NCBI RefSeq assembly: GCF_022340605.1 | Contig: NZ_JAJDNQ010000022.1 | Span: forward strand, 16,244 to 80,243 | Direction of reading: 5' to 3' | DNA: 64,000 nt | Origin: Thiohalocapsa sp. | Lineage (GTDB): Bacteria; Pseudomonadota; Gammaproteobacteria; Chromatiales; Chromatiaceae | Shown here: positions 1 to 9,936 of the stretch, one piece after another | Numbering within the stretch: the stretch's first letter is position 1 | Layout: each line of letters opens with the position of its first letter | Notes under the pieces: model-generated | Database searches by the model: none | Told to the model about the DNA's origin: nothing | What the model saw: only the letters and a program-made list of their open reading frames with translations | Made by a program: the position numbers and the translations under genes

Positions 1-788
1 CCGGCGACCACGACGGTGATGGGCGCGGAGATGTGCAGGTGCTCGGCCGCGGCATAGCTGCCGCTGGCGAGTGCCAGCGTGATCAGAACCTCCACCTGAT
101 AGTTGTCCACGCGGCGCAGCATCATGTAGGCGATGCCGCCGGTGACCAGGCCGAACAGCAGCCCGCCCCCGGCCTCGTGCATGAACAAGTGCGCCACCTG
201 CGGCAGGGTCATGTGATCGCCGAAGGCGACCTCGCTCACCACCACGAAGACGACCACCGCGACACCGTCGTTGAACAGCGATTCACCGGTGATCTTGACC
301 TCGAGGCTCTTCGGTGCGCCGGCACTCTTCAGGATGCCGAGCACGGCGATGGGGTCTGTCGGGGCGATGAGGGCGCCGAACAACAGGCAGTAAATGTAGG
401 GCACGTCCAGGCCGAGCAGCCAGAACACCACGCAGACGCTCGTGCCTACCAGTAGGGTGGCACCAATCACGCTGGCAGTGGCAAGCGTCCCGATCACCCA
501 CTTCTGCTTGGCCAGCTCGAACAGGTTGACGTGCAGCGCACCGGCGAACAAAAGAAAGCTCAGCATGCCGTGCATCAGCGTCGCGTCGAAATCGATGCTG
601 TCGAGCATCGCTCGAGCGTCGTTCTCCAGGCCGTCGCTGCCTGGTATCGGCATCAGCAGTGCCAGCGATACCAACAGCGCGATCAGCATCAGGCCGATGG
701 CGGTGGGCATTTTCAGGAAGCGGTAGTTGATCCAACTGAACAGCGCGGACAGTGTGATCAGGATGGCAATGATGTCGAACAGTCCCAT
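1..788 (-). CDS. CPA1 (NhaP-type) Na+/H+ antiporter, C-terminus cut off by window edge
   Basis: This inner-membrane cation/proton exchanger would act in pH and sodium homeostasis. The 262 visible codons begin at the ATG whose first base is 788 and run off the left edge without a stop. The product is a chain of hydrophobic helices from residue 5 onward. It carries the family hallmark APTDPIAV in the middle of the transport core, followed about 20 residues later by the ESLFNDG segment, whose Asn-Asp pair typifies the electroneutral CPA1 branch. The missing C-terminal part may carry extra helices or a cytoplasmic regulatory tail. The family is clear from these motifs. Substrate choice (Na+ or K+) cannot be read from sequence. 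Confidence 0.88.
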   Translation of the reverse strand, partial: MGLFDIIAILITLSALFSWINYRFLKMPTAIGLMLIALLVSLALLMPIPGSDGLENDARAMLDSIDFDATLMHGMLSFLLFAGALHVNLFELAKQKWVIGTLATASVIGATLLVGTSVCVVFWLLGLDVPYIYCLLFGALIAPTDPIAVLGILKSAGAPKSLEVKITGESLFNDGVAVVVFVVVSEVAFGDHMTLPQVAHLFMHEAGGGLLFGLVTGGIAYMMLRRVDNYQVEVLITLALASGSYAAAEHLHISAPITVVVA

Positions 789-922
789 GGGCGGTCGCTG
801 GCTCGGCTGGGCGGTGCCTGTGTTCGGGGTACGGCACGGACATCGGCGCGGGTGAAACACGCGCGGCGTCGGCTGTGCGGATTCGCGGGCGGCCGTGTTA
901 CGCAGTCAACGGCGGTACCCGG

Positions 923-943
923 GCCGGCACCTATTATGCCGGC
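923..943. terminator. Palindrome across the stop codon of the small minus-strand gene
   Basis: Seven-base arms GCCGGCA and TGCCGGC flank CCTATTA. The stop codon of the 934-1365 gene lies inside the loop and right arm. It could slow or end transcription of that gene. The minus strand also reads CATAATAG here, a possible -10 element for the antiporter downstream. There is no U-tract. Confidence 0.3.
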
Positions 944-1365
944 TTCCGCCCGTGGCCGTCTGGGGGGCTGCTGCCGGCAGGAATTTGGCGCCGGCTCTCG
1001 TGGGCCGCCGCTGCCAGCGCAACCCGCAGTGTCAGGTCTGCCAGGAGTTGCTCGATCTGCGCGCGCACCGCAGGCAGCTCCGCCAGTGGCAGCGCGTACG
1101 GCGAGCGCCCGCAATGCCAGCCGTCGCGGTCGATGCTGCCGATGATCACCCGCGGCGGCAGCGGATAAGGATGCGGCGCCTGGCCACGCTGGCTTGCCAG
1201 CAGCAGCCGCACGCGGGCGCGCTCCGTGGCGGCTTGTGCGCCGCGGTCGCGGTCGAAGCCGCAAAAGCGCACCAGATAACGGCGCGGCAGGTCCGGATCA
1301 GGCGAGAGCTCCAGGAAGCTCGTTCCGCCCAGGCCCAGGCGGCGGGGCTTCAACGGCACGGGCAT
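934..1365 (-). CDS. Hypothetical protein, 143 aa, basic
   Basis: I do not recognise this family. The ATG at 1365 is chosen because the open frame upstream of it runs through the tandem-repeat tract and is not protein-like. From the ATG the product has ordinary composition: an N-terminal Pro/Arg/Lys stretch, a central segment with a conserved-looking RYLVRFCGFD, and an Ala/Leu/Arg-rich C-terminal half. There is no signal peptide or membrane helix. It lies on the same strand as the antiporter, 145 bp upstream of it, so the two could be co-transcribed. Coding status is probable, not certain. Confidence 0.5.
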   Translation of the reverse strand: MPVPLKPRRLGLGGTSFLELSPDPDLPRRYLVRFCGFDRDRGAQAATERARVRLLLASQRGQAPHPYPLPPRVIIGSIDRDGWHCGRSPYALPLAELPAVRAQIEQLLADLTLRVALAAAAHESRRQIPAGSSPPDGHGRKPA

Positions 1366-1460
1366 TTTGGGGGCTCCGTCGGTTGGCGCCCCTTCAACAT
1401 AGGCGACCGCGCGCCGGTTCGTAAGGCGGACGCAGCGACGGGTGTCGGCGTCGTGGCGGG

Positions 1461-1576
1461 TGCGGAGTGCGGAGTGCGGAGTGCAAGAGTGCAGGAGTGC
1501 ACAAGAGTGCAGGAGTGCAAGAGTGCAGGAGTGCAGGAGTGCAGGAGTGCAGGAGTGCAGGAGTGCAGGAGTGCAT
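1461..1576. repeat. 8-bp tandem repeat tract (GTGCAGGA-type)
   Basis: About a dozen near-identical 8-bp units (GTGCAGGA, with variants GTGCAAGA and GTGCGGA) lie head to tail. The last six or so are perfect. Eight is not a multiple of three, so all frames stay open and give shadow ORFs with Leu-Leu-His-Ser-Cys-Thr-Pro-Ala repeats. I treat the tract as a non-coding simple-sequence array. Confidence 0.85.
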
Positions 1577-1600
1577 GTGGGAGCGGCGTCCTCGCCGCGA
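1577..1600 (+). repeat. REP-like palindromic element, single copy
   Basis: A GTGGGAG head is followed by the small hairpin CGGCGTCCTCGCCG and a GA tail. The same 24-bp sequence, with one base changed, occurs twice at 49.8 kb. This is typical of dispersed extragenic palindromes in Gammaproteobacteria. Confidence 0.65.
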
Positions 1601-1673
1601 CTCTGCCTGCAATCCGTACATTGTCGGTTGTCACGCGCCGGCCTAGCGCCTAGCGCAGCGTTTCTCCTTACTT

Positions 1674-1815
<142 letters not shown>

Positions 1816-1848
1816 AGCCCCCTCCTTCGCTGGCTTGCGGGTTTTCCC

Positions 1849-1877
1849 TTGACAGCGTGCCAACGAGCTACTATTAC
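1849..1877 (+). promoter_or_regulatory. Sigma-70-like promoter for the NlpC/P60 gene
   Basis: A perfect -35 hexamer TTGACA (1849-1854) is followed after 17 bases by TATTAC (1872-1877), five of six matches to the -10 consensus. The ATG of the NlpC/P60 lipoprotein lies 46 bases after the -10 element. The whole leader is markedly AT-richer than its surroundings. Confidence 0.65.
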
Positions 1878-1922
1878 TTTGACGTACAGAAACTTAGAAT
1901 AACTTCTGGGGAATCTACATCA

Positions 1923-2429
1923 ATGTTGTCAGCTAACTGCTCTTCGCGGGCGGTTCGGGTCTCGTTTGCGGCCGCGATTCTGGGGCTTCTGGCAGGTTGC
2001 GCCGGCTCGCCGTCGCGCACGGTGAGCGCCGACGGGGAAGCTTTTGACCTTGCGGGCCTCGATGAGCAACGCGCAAGCGTTGTGATGGCGGCCCTGTCGC
2101 AGGTGGGTACGCCCTATGTGTACGGTGGCTCGGACCCGGGGCAGGGCCTGGACTGCAGCGGCCTCACCCAGTTTGCCCATGCCGCCGCGGGTGTCAGCAT
2201 CCCGCGCATTTCCACCCAGCAGCGCGCCGCCGCCCGGCCTGTCCGGCACCGCCCTGCCCCGGGCGACCTGGTCTTCTTCAGGACCGGCCCGTCGCAGTAT
2301 CACGTCGGCGTGATGGTGGACGGGGACCGCTTCGTGCACGCCTCCTCGTCCAAACACCGCGTGCGATTGTCCAGCCTGTCCAGGCCCTACTGGCAGGCGC
2401 GTTATCTGGGCGCGGGTACCTACCTCTAG
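1923..2429 (+). CDS. NlpC/P60 family lipoprotein, probable peptidoglycan endopeptidase
   Basis: This is a predicted outer-membrane lipoprotein that would cleave peptide stems of peptidoglycan. The ATG at 1923 gives a clean lipoprotein signal with lipobox LLAGC and the lipidated Cys at residue 26; the in-frame ATG at 1857 would put the signal internal. The NlpC/P60 domain covers roughly residues 50-165: GTPYVYGGSDPGQGLDCSG carries the catalytic Cys78, YHVGVM carries His127, and FVHAS carries the third polar residue, His139. At 168 aa it is the size of compact Spr/NlpC-type hydrolases. A strong promoter lies just upstream and no operon partner is close. Confidence 0.88.
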   Translation: MLSANCSSRAVRVSFAAAILGLLAGCAGSPSRTVSADGEAFDLAGLDEQRASVVMAALSQVGTPYVYGGSDPGQGLDCSGLTQFAHAAAGVSIPRISTQQRAAARPVRHRPAPGDLVFFRTGPSQYHVGVMVDGDRFVHASSSKHRVRLSSLSRPYWQARYLGAGTYL

Positions 2430-2931
2430 CGAGGCGCTGCCTCAGACCGACAACGGCATGAGACGGCGAATGCCGCGTCGATCGACTCGCGGCATCCAAC
2501 AAGGGCCGAGGGCCGAGGGCCGAGGCCCAAGACGCGACCGCACAGCTCCGCTCGACTGCCGTTGCAGCCCTTGGCCCTTTCTGATCGGTGCTGCGGTGCA
2601 CGCAAGACTTGATGCACCTGCAAAGATTTCGGCCTTTCAAGCAACCCGGTGCGTCTCGTAGCTCCGGTGGTCGCTTGTCGGCGGTGGCTGCAGCGCCGTG
2701 GGTCTGGCTGCAACCTGCGCTGCCTTCGGCAGTCCAACTCAAGCGGGCGGCCGCTGCCGGGCAATGTGCGAACTCGCCTTTTTGGAAAGGTTGTTGCACA
2801 ATGCGCGGCGGTTCGGGGCCTGCCCCGGTTGGCCAGCCCCTCGTGCGGCCATCTGCCATATGGCCTGCCCCCATATGGCGGGTCGTCTGGTTGGCCAGTG
2901 TTCCCACTCCACATCAGAAGGAGACGTCAGA
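2430..2931. other. 502-bp intergenic region
   Basis: No convincing gene is seen. Near 2505-2530 the 7-bp unit GGGCCGA is repeated three times. The 3' end holds the paired CCATATGG boxes and the HiPIP ribosome binding site. Open frames across it are Arg/Pro/Ala-rich shadows. Confidence 0.5.
2855..2879. promoter_or_regulatory. Two CCATATGG palindromes 15 bp apart upstream of HiPIP
   Basis: The palindrome GCCATATGGC is followed, 15 bp centre to centre, by CCATATGGC, both within 80 bp of the HiPIP start codon. Such AT-cored symmetrical boxes stand out in GC-rich DNA and could be an operator. No known regulator is assigned. Confidence 0.35.
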
Positions 2932-3291
2932 ATGTCCGATAAGCCGATTAACAAGAGCCGTCGTGACGCTGTGAAGACCGTGCTCGGTGGCCTGGCTGCC
3001 GTTCCGGTCATGAACCTGGTCGCCACCGCTGCGGCCTACGCCCAGGACGTGCCGGCTGTCGATCCGGCCACCGATCCCACCGCGCAGGCGCTGAAGTACC
3101 ACCCCGACGCCACCACCGCCGACCGCGCCGGCGCCGCGCGCCCGGGCCTGCCGCCGGACGAGCAGTTCTGCCACAACTGCAACTTCTCGCAGCCCTATGC
3201 CGAAGAGGGCTATGAGTCCTGCACCCTGTTCCCCGGCAAGAAGGTTGCTAGCAACGGCTGGTGCACCTCCTGGACCATGCGGGCCGGCTGA
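2932..3291 (+). CDS. hip: High-potential iron-sulfur protein (HiPIP), Tat-exported
   Basis: This is a small periplasmic [4Fe-4S] electron carrier that shuttles electrons between the cytochrome bc1 complex and a photosynthetic reaction centre or terminal oxidase. The start ATG has a strong AGAAGGAGA ribosome binding site 7 bases upstream. The 119-aa precursor begins with a twin-arginine signal (SRRDAVKTVLGG) and a likely cut after AYA at residue 37. Mature-domain cluster ligands are Cys80, Cys83, Cys97 and Cys111 in the classic order C-x2-C, CTLFPGK and GWCTSW. The gene is monocistronic, and a strong hairpin follows the stop by 15 bases. The protein is typical of Chromatiales and some other phototrophs, so it is the best taxonomic clue in the window. 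Confidence 0.97.
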   Translation: MSDKPINKSRRDAVKTVLGGLAAVPVMNLVATAAAYAQDVPAVDPATDPTAQALKYHPDATTADRAGAARPGLPPDEQFCHNCNFSQPYAEEGYESCTLFPGKKVASNGWCTSWTMRAG

Positions 3292-3305
3292 CACTGTTCG
3301 CCGTC

Positions 3306-3326
3306 GCCGGGCAGCACCTGCCCGGC
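3306..3326 (+). terminator. Hairpin just after the HiPIP gene
   Basis: A perfect 9-bp stem GCCGGGCAG/CTGCCCGGC with a three-base CAC loop begins 14 bases after the stop codon. No U-tract follows, so it may act as an RNA-stabilising hairpin or a U-poor terminator. Confidence 0.5.
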
Positions 3327-3376
3327 GCACGCCCTTGGCGCTGGCCCGTCCGGGTCGGCGCCAAGCCGGCAATTGG

Positions 3377-3450
3377 CCCCAGTACCTCTGCCCCAGTACC
3401 TCTGCCCCAGTACCTCTGCCCCAGTACCTCTGCCCCAGTACGTCTGCCTC
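3377..3450. repeat. 14-bp tandem repeat, five copies
   Basis: The unit AGTACCTCTGCCCC starts at 3381, 3395, 3409 and 3423, with a last degenerate copy (AGTACGTCTGCC) at 3437. Four copies are perfect. The period is not a multiple of three and no gene spans it. Confidence 0.88.
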
Positions 3451-3757
3451 CAGCGGACGCTTCCGGTCTCGGCGCTCCAGCGGTTCCTGCGCTTTGCCGC
3501 ATGTCACTCCTTCCCGGCGTCTACCGCGGCCGGCTTGCCAGCTCCGCTACGGCTTGCGCAGTGGGCGCAGCCCGACAGATGCCTCAATTCCGCACGCCTT
3601 GATGCAGCGCAGCATTCGCTCGTGCGCTCACGGTTTTTCCGGAGGGCAGCCGCCAGTATTATCGAATGATGATGGGCGTTGCGCTGCTGCCCGCCACCGG
3701 GCAACGTCGATTCGGCCGCTGAGAACTGCAGCGCCTCGGTTGGGGGAGCCGTAATCC
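3451..3757. other. Intergenic region after the 14-bp repeat
   Basis: No gene is supported. Open frames here are short and low-complexity. I see no clear promoter; the following gene has only a GGGGGAG-like ribosome binding site. Confidence 0.4.
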
Positions 3758-4525
3758 ATGGACCAAGCCGTCACGCTTCGCGTGTCACCCGTGTTGATCA
3801 GGGCCGCCGTCTGGACGCTGATCGGCATGATCTATGCCCCGCTATACCTCGTAGTGAGCCAACTGCTGGCGCCCGCGCTCGGCGCCTTTGCCAGCGTCGC
3901 CGCCGCCGGCATTGCCGGCGGCATCGGTGCCGCCTTCTATGGTGCGCGTCAGCTCGCGCTGACGGCGAGCCTGATCGGCACCGGCTGCGCGATGCCGGCG
4001 ATGGCCGCGGGCACCGCGCCCTGGCTGCCTAGCCTGGCGGCGGTGCTGGTAAGCATCGCGGTGGGATTCTTGGTGCGTTTCCCGCGGCGCTGCACCGAAG
4101 ATGTCGGGCTGAAGGTGCTGGTGGGCTTTGGGATGGGGACGCTGGCCGGCGCATTGCTGCTCGCCGGCGAGCGGCTCGTCGGCGTCCAACTGCCAATGCC
4201 GGCGGTCCTGGCCTTCCAAGTGTCCGTTACCGGCGTCCTCTACGTCGGCGTAATCGTGATGCGGCCCGTGCACGCGCTGACGCGCGGGCGCTTCTGCGAC
4301 CTCAGCGAGGGTTTGGTGATCGCGGTCATCGCCGTCATTGCCGCCAACGGGCTGGCCGGACTTGCCGGCATCTTCGACGAAGGGGCATCGTCCGGTCCAC
4401 TCACGACGATCCTGTTGCACGTCTCCGAGCAGTTGCCCGCCGGCCTGATTGCCGCGATGTTCGCCGGTGCCGTTGCCGGGGGGCTGCTGGAACTGTTCGA
4501 GTTCGACTGGGTGGACCGCGGCTAG
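3758..4525 (+). CDS. Hypothetical multi-pass membrane protein, 255 aa
   Basis: I do not recognise the family. Seven or so hydrophobic segments can be seen: roughly residues 10-33, 38-62, 68-105, 118-140, 146-170, 185-210 and 228-250. The glycine- and alanine-rich helices resemble small transporter or scaffold proteins. One short charged loop ([10 protein letters not shown]) lies near the middle, and the C-terminus is acidic (ELFEFDWVD). GTTGGGGGAG lies about 10 bases before the ATG as a ribosome binding site. It is 122 bp upstream of rlmE on the same strand but need not share its transcript. Confidence 0.7.
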   Translation: MDQAVTLRVSPVLIRAAVWTLIGMIYAPLYLVVSQLLAPALGAFASVAAAGIAGGIGAAFYGARQLALTASLIGTGCAMPAMAAGTAPWLPSLAAVLVSIAVGFLVRFPRRCTEDVGLKVLVGFGMGTLAGALLLAGERLVGVQLPMPAVLAFQVSVTGVLYVGVIVMRPVHALTRGRFCDLSEGLVIAVIAVIAANGLAGLAGIFDEGASSGPLTTILLHVSEQLPAGLIAAMFAGAVAGGLLELFEFDWVDRG

Positions 4526-4647
4526 GGAAGCACCGATTTATCGGCGGTTTCCCGCTGCCGCTTGCAGTCGCGCTTGCGCGGGGCGTCTTTGGTCGGCAAC
4601 CTTGCGCCATCCGGCGTCCCCACAGATCCATCGCGCACAGCCTCGCC

Positions 4648-5271
4648 ATGAAGCGCTCCAAGAGCAGTCAGCGCTGGCTTGCCCGCCAGGCAAGCGATCC
4701 TTATGTATTACGTTCCAAGGCTGAGGGCTACCGCTCCCGGGCGGCATACAAGCTGCTGGACCTGGATCGCAAGGACCGGCTGTTGCGCCCCGGCATGACC
4801 GTGGTTGATCTCGGGGCGGCCCCCGGTGGCTGGTCTCAGGTGGCGGCACAGGCGGTGGGCCGGCGCGGGCGCGTGCTGGCGCTGGACCTGCTCGATATGG
4901 CCCCGATCGAAGGCGTCGACGTCATCGGCGGGGATTTTGGCGACGACGACGTGCTGGCAAGGGCGCTCGACTGGCTAGGCGGCCGGGCGGCCGACCTTGT
5001 CCTTTCCGACATGGCCCCAAACGTGTCGGGAATGAAGGCGGTGGACCAACCCCGGTCGATGCTCCTGGTGGAACTGGCGCTGGACTTCGCCGCTCGGGCA
5101 CTGCTACCGGGGGGCGCGCTTGTCGTCAAGGCGTTCCAGGGCGAGGGCTTCGACTCGGTGCTGCGCCAGTTCCGCGAACGCTTCGATAAGGTTGCCTGCC
5201 GCAAGCCCGAGGCCTCCCGCAGCCAGAGCCGCGAAACCTATTTTGTGGCAAAAGGCTTCCGGGTCGGTTAG
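4648..5271 (+). CDS. rlmE: 23S rRNA (uridine-2'-O)-methyltransferase RlmE (FtsJ)
   Basis: RlmE methylates the 2'-OH of U2552 in the 23S rRNA A-loop using S-adenosylmethionine and helps late 50S assembly. The 207-aa product matches the family length (209 in E. coli). The SAM-binding motif [12 protein letters not shown] spans residues 53-64. The catalytic tetrad expected for this family is present as Lys35, Asp121, Lys161 and Glu196 (contexts [20 protein letters not shown] and SRETY). ftsH follows 110 bp downstream, the usual rlmE-ftsH order in Gammaproteobacteria. The yhbY gene that often lies upstream is absent. Confidence 0.97.
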   Translation: MKRSKSSQRWLARQASDPYVLRSKAEGYRSRAAYKLLDLDRKDRLLRPGMTVVDLGAAPGGWSQVAAQAVGRRGRVLALDLLDMAPIEGVDVIGGDFGDDDVLARALDWLGGRAADLVLSDMAPNVSGMKAVDQPRSMLLVELALDFAARALLPGGALVVKAFQGEGFDSVLRQFRERFDKVACRKPEASRSQSRETYFVAKGFRVG

Positions 5272-5381
5272 GGTTCGACTCCAAGCACCCAATCCCAAAC
5301 ACTCCAGCCAATTGTGAACAAGCCGTCGCCGGTGCTCGCATCCGGACGCCGGCGACTGAAGAGGCACGCTCCGTGAGCGAC

Positions 5382-7319
<1,938 letters not shown>

Positions 7320-7330
7320 CCGAGGCCCGG

Positions 7331-8293
7331 ATGGCCGGTGCGACCGCACCGGCCGCCGCGCCCCGTTCCGCGCTCGAATCCGCGCCGGAATCTTCGCCGA
7401 AATCCCCGCCGAACCGGCTCATACTCGCCTGCGGCGACCATCGGCTCGACCTCGGCACGCCCCTGGTGATGGGTGTGCTCAATATCACCCCCGACTCCTT
7501 TTCGGACGGGGGTGATTTTTTTGCGCCCGACGCGGCGCTGCGTCGGGCGGAGCAGATGGTGGCCGACGGGGCCGACATTATCGATGTCGGTGGCGAGTCA
7601 ACGCGCCCCGGTGCCGCAGCGGTGGATGTCGCCGACGAACTCGGGCGGGTGGTGCCCGTGATCGAGGTGCTGGCGCGGCGGCTGCCGGTGCCGATCTCCG
7701 TCGATACGTCGAAGCCCGAGGTGATGCGCGCCGCCGCGGACGCTGGTGCGGCGCTTATTAACGACGTCCGCGCGCTGCGGGTGCCGGGTGCCCTTGCCGC
7801 CGCCGCTGCGCTAGACCTCCCGGTTTGTCTGATGCACATGCAGGGCGATCCCCGTACCATGCAGACGGACCCGGCCTATGCAGACGTCGTGGCCGAGGTG
7901 CGCGGCTTCCTTGCCGAGCGTATCGCGGCCTGTGTCGGCGTAGGACTTACACGCGAGCGTCTGTTGGTCGATCCGGGTTTTGGCTTTGGCAAGCGCTTGG
8001 CGCATAATCTCGGCCTTTTGGCGCGGCTGGCCGAGCTCAAGGCGCTCGGCCAGCCGTTGTTGGTTGGTTTGTCGCGCAAGTCCATGCTCGGCGCACTGAC
8101 GGGCCGCCCTGTGGATGAGCGTCTGGCTGCCGGGCTGGCCGCTGCCGTAATCGCCGCCCGCGGCGGTGCGCGCATCCTGCGGGTGCACGATGTCGCTGCA
8201 ACCGTGGACGCGCTCAAGGTGGTCGCCGCCGTCGAGGCGGTGGAGTCGGGCGCGGCAGCCGCTGTTTCCGTCGCTTGGGGGGATTCCCATTGA
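7331..8293 (+). CDS. folP: Dihydropteroate synthase
   Basis: This enzyme condenses 6-hydroxymethyl-dihydropterin pyrophosphate with p-aminobenzoate in folate synthesis and is the target of sulfonamides. Family signatures are clear: [11 protein letters not shown] at residues 51-61, [19 protein letters not shown], the LMHMQG substrate segment, DPGFGFGK, and GLSRKSMLG. At 320 aa it is longer than E. coli FolP (282) because of an Ala/Pro/Ser-rich N-terminal stretch of about 30 residues. A start further downstream cannot be excluded. The stop overlaps the glmM start (TTGA), implying translational coupling. Confidence 0.95.
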   Translation: MAGATAPAAAPRSALESAPESSPKSPPNRLILACGDHRLDLGTPLVMGVLNITPDSFSDGGDFFAPDAALRRAEQMVADGADIIDVGGESTRPGAAAVDVADELGRVVPVIEVLARRLPVPISVDTSKPEVMRAAADAGAALINDVRALRVPGALAAAAALDLPVCLMHMQGDPRTMQTDPAYADVVAEVRGFLAERIAACVGVGLTRERLLVDPGFGFGKRLAHNLGLLARLAELKALGQPLLVGLSRKSMLGALTGRPVDERLAAGLAAAVIAARGGARILRVHDVAATVDALKVVAAVEAVESGAAAAVSVAWGDSH

Positions 8294-9630
8294 AGCGAAA
8301 ATACTTCGGCACCGACGGTATTCGCGGGCGTGTCGGCGACCCGACCATCAGTCCGGACTTCGTCGTCAAGCTCGGTTGGGCTGCCGGCAAGGTGCTTGGC
8401 GGCGCGGCGCACAGCACCGTCCTCATCGGCAAGGACACCCGCATTTCCGGCTACATGTTCGAGTCCGCGCTGGAGGCGGGTCTGGTGGCCGCGGGCATGG
8501 ACATTCGCCTGCTCGGTCCGATGCCCACGCCGGGCGTCGCCTATCTGACGCGCACCTTCCGCGCCGCTGCCGGCATCGTCATCACCGCGTCGCACAATCC
8601 GTACGACGACAACGGCATCAAGTTCTTCTCCGGCGAGGGGGATAAGCTGCCGGACGATGTCGAGCTCGCCATCGAGGCCGAGATCGATCTCCCGCTTACG
8701 ACGGTGCCTGCTGCCGAGCTTGGCAGGATCAAGCGGGTCGATGATGCGGCCGGCCGCTACATCGAGTTCTGCAAGGGCTCCTTCCCGCAGGACCGGTCGT
8801 TGCGTGGCATGAAGATCGTGCTCGATTGCGCCCACGGTGCCACCTACAACATCGCGCCCTACGTGTTCGAGGAACTCGGTGCGCAGGTCGTCACCATCGG
8901 CGCCGCGCCGGACGGGCTCAACATCAACCGTGACGTCGGCTCCACCAAGCCAGAGGCTCTCGCGCGCCGGGTGTTGGAGGAGCGGGCGGACCTCGGCATC
9001 GCCTTCGATGGCGACGGTGACCGCCTGATGATGGCGGATGCGGCCGGGACCATCGTCGATGGCGACGCGTTGATCTATATCATTGCCAGGTCGAGACTCG
9101 GGTCTAATTGCCTCGCCGGGCCGGTGGTGGGGACACTGATGAGCAACCTGGGTCTCGAACTGGCCTTGCGCCGCATCGACGTCGCCTTCGAGCGCACGCA
9201 GGTGGGCGACCGCTACATCATGGAACGACTCAAGGAGTCCGGCGGTATCCTCGGCGGCGAGCCCTCCGGGCACATCATATGCCGCGATCGCACCTCCACC
9301 GGCGATGGTATCGTTGCCGCGCTGCAGGTGCTCGCGGCGCTGGCGGAGCGGGGCTGCACGCTGACCGAAGCCGCCACCGAGGTCGATCACTATCCGCAGG
9401 TGCTGGTGAATGTGCGCCTCGAGCGCCGCATGGACCCCACCAAGCTGCCGGCGATCCAGAGCGCGGTCGCCGCGGTCGAGGCCGAGCTTGCGGGTCACGG
9501 GCGCGTGCTGCTGCGGCCCTCCGGCACCGAGCCCGTTGTGCGAGTGATGGTGGAAGGCATGAACGCCGGCCAGGTGGAGGCGCTTGCCGAGCAACTGGCC
9601 GACACGGTACGCAGCGAGATCGGCGCCTGA
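8290..9630 (+). CDS. glmM: Phosphoglucosamine mutase
   Basis: GlmM interconverts glucosamine-6-phosphate and glucosamine-1-phosphate, feeding UDP-GlcNAc for peptidoglycan and lipid A. The start is a TTG at 8290 that overlaps the folP stop by two bases and has GGGGGGA seven bases upstream. This gives [13 protein letters not shown] at the N-terminus, aligning with E. coli. An upstream in-frame TTG at 8275 is less likely. The phosphorylated serine is Ser101 in TASHNP, the metal loop is DGDGDR, and the C-terminal phosphate-binding loop is RPSGTEP. The 446-aa length fits (445 in E. coli). No tpiA-secG follows, unlike the common gene order. Confidence 0.96.
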   Translation: MKRKYFGTDGIRGRVGDPTISPDFVVKLGWAAGKVLGGAAHSTVLIGKDTRISGYMFESALEAGLVAAGMDIRLLGPMPTPGVAYLTRTFRAAAGIVITASHNPYDDNGIKFFSGEGDKLPDDVELAIEAEIDLPLTTVPAAELGRIKRVDDAAGRYIEFCKGSFPQDRSLRGMKIVLDCAHGATYNIAPYVFEELGAQVVTIGAAPDGLNINRDVGSTKPEALARRVLEERADLGIAFDGDGDRLMMADAAGTIVDGDALIYIIARSRLGSNCLAGPVVGTLMSNLGLELALRRIDVAFERTQVGDRYIMERLKESGGILGGEPSGHIICRDRTSTGDGIVAALQVLAALAERGCTLTEAATEVDHYPQVLVNVRLERRMDPTKLPAIQSAVAAVEAELAGHGRVLLRPSGTEPVVRVMVEGMNAGQVEALAEQLADTVRSEIGA

Positions 9631-9936
9631 CGCCGCCCATCCCGGTCACGCATCCCAGACAAGCATCCCAGTGCCTCGCTACGGAAGTTCCGAGACCGGG
9701 CTCCCTCGTTGTCGTTGTCGTAATCGGAGTCGTTATCGAATATCCGCACGCTTGAGATCACGACAACGACCAGAGGCGGTCTCGGGGCTCGCGCGCTGTT
9801 GCACGAGTCGCGTTCCCAGTCGCCGCCCCCAGTCTCGCCAACCCGGGCAGACCTTATCCACGCCGCGGCGCATCGCCATGCGGCTGGCGCAGGCTTGCAC
9901 GCGGCGCGGGCGAAAGATTCCCAACAGGAGCTTTTG
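9631..9936. other. Intergenic region between glmM and the NSS transporter
   Basis: This gap is filled mainly by copy B of the dispersed repeat. A short CATCCCAG direct repeat lies at its left end. The ribosome binding site AACAGGAG sits eight bases before the next ATG. No gene is seen. Confidence 0.5.
9704..9835. repeat. Dispersed repeat, copy B
   Basis: The order of blocks matches copy A at 1674-1815: TCGTTGTCGTTGTCG, TAATCGGAGTCGTTATCG, ATATCCGCACGCTTGAGA, TCACGACAACGAC, AGGCGGTCTCGG, then a CCGCCCCC tail. The opening GTCGTTGTCG and the later CGACAACGAC are complementary, giving a long imperfect hairpin. Confidence 0.6.

Noticed and set aside
2588..2974. ORF spanning the HiPIP leader
   Set aside because: It overlaps the HiPIP start in another frame and has no recognisable domain.
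3197..3754. 185-residue ORF across the HiPIP end and 14-bp repeats
   Set aside because: It translates the repeat and the hairpin region; composition is Arg/Ser/Pro-rich shadow-like.
5271..5283. tRNA-like T-loop GGGTTCGACTCC
   Set aside because: It straddles the stop of rlmE and has no matching acceptor stem or anticodon arm.
7876..9594. 572-residue open frame on the minus strand
   Set aside because: It is a shadow of folP and glmM, which have intact motifs on the plus strand.
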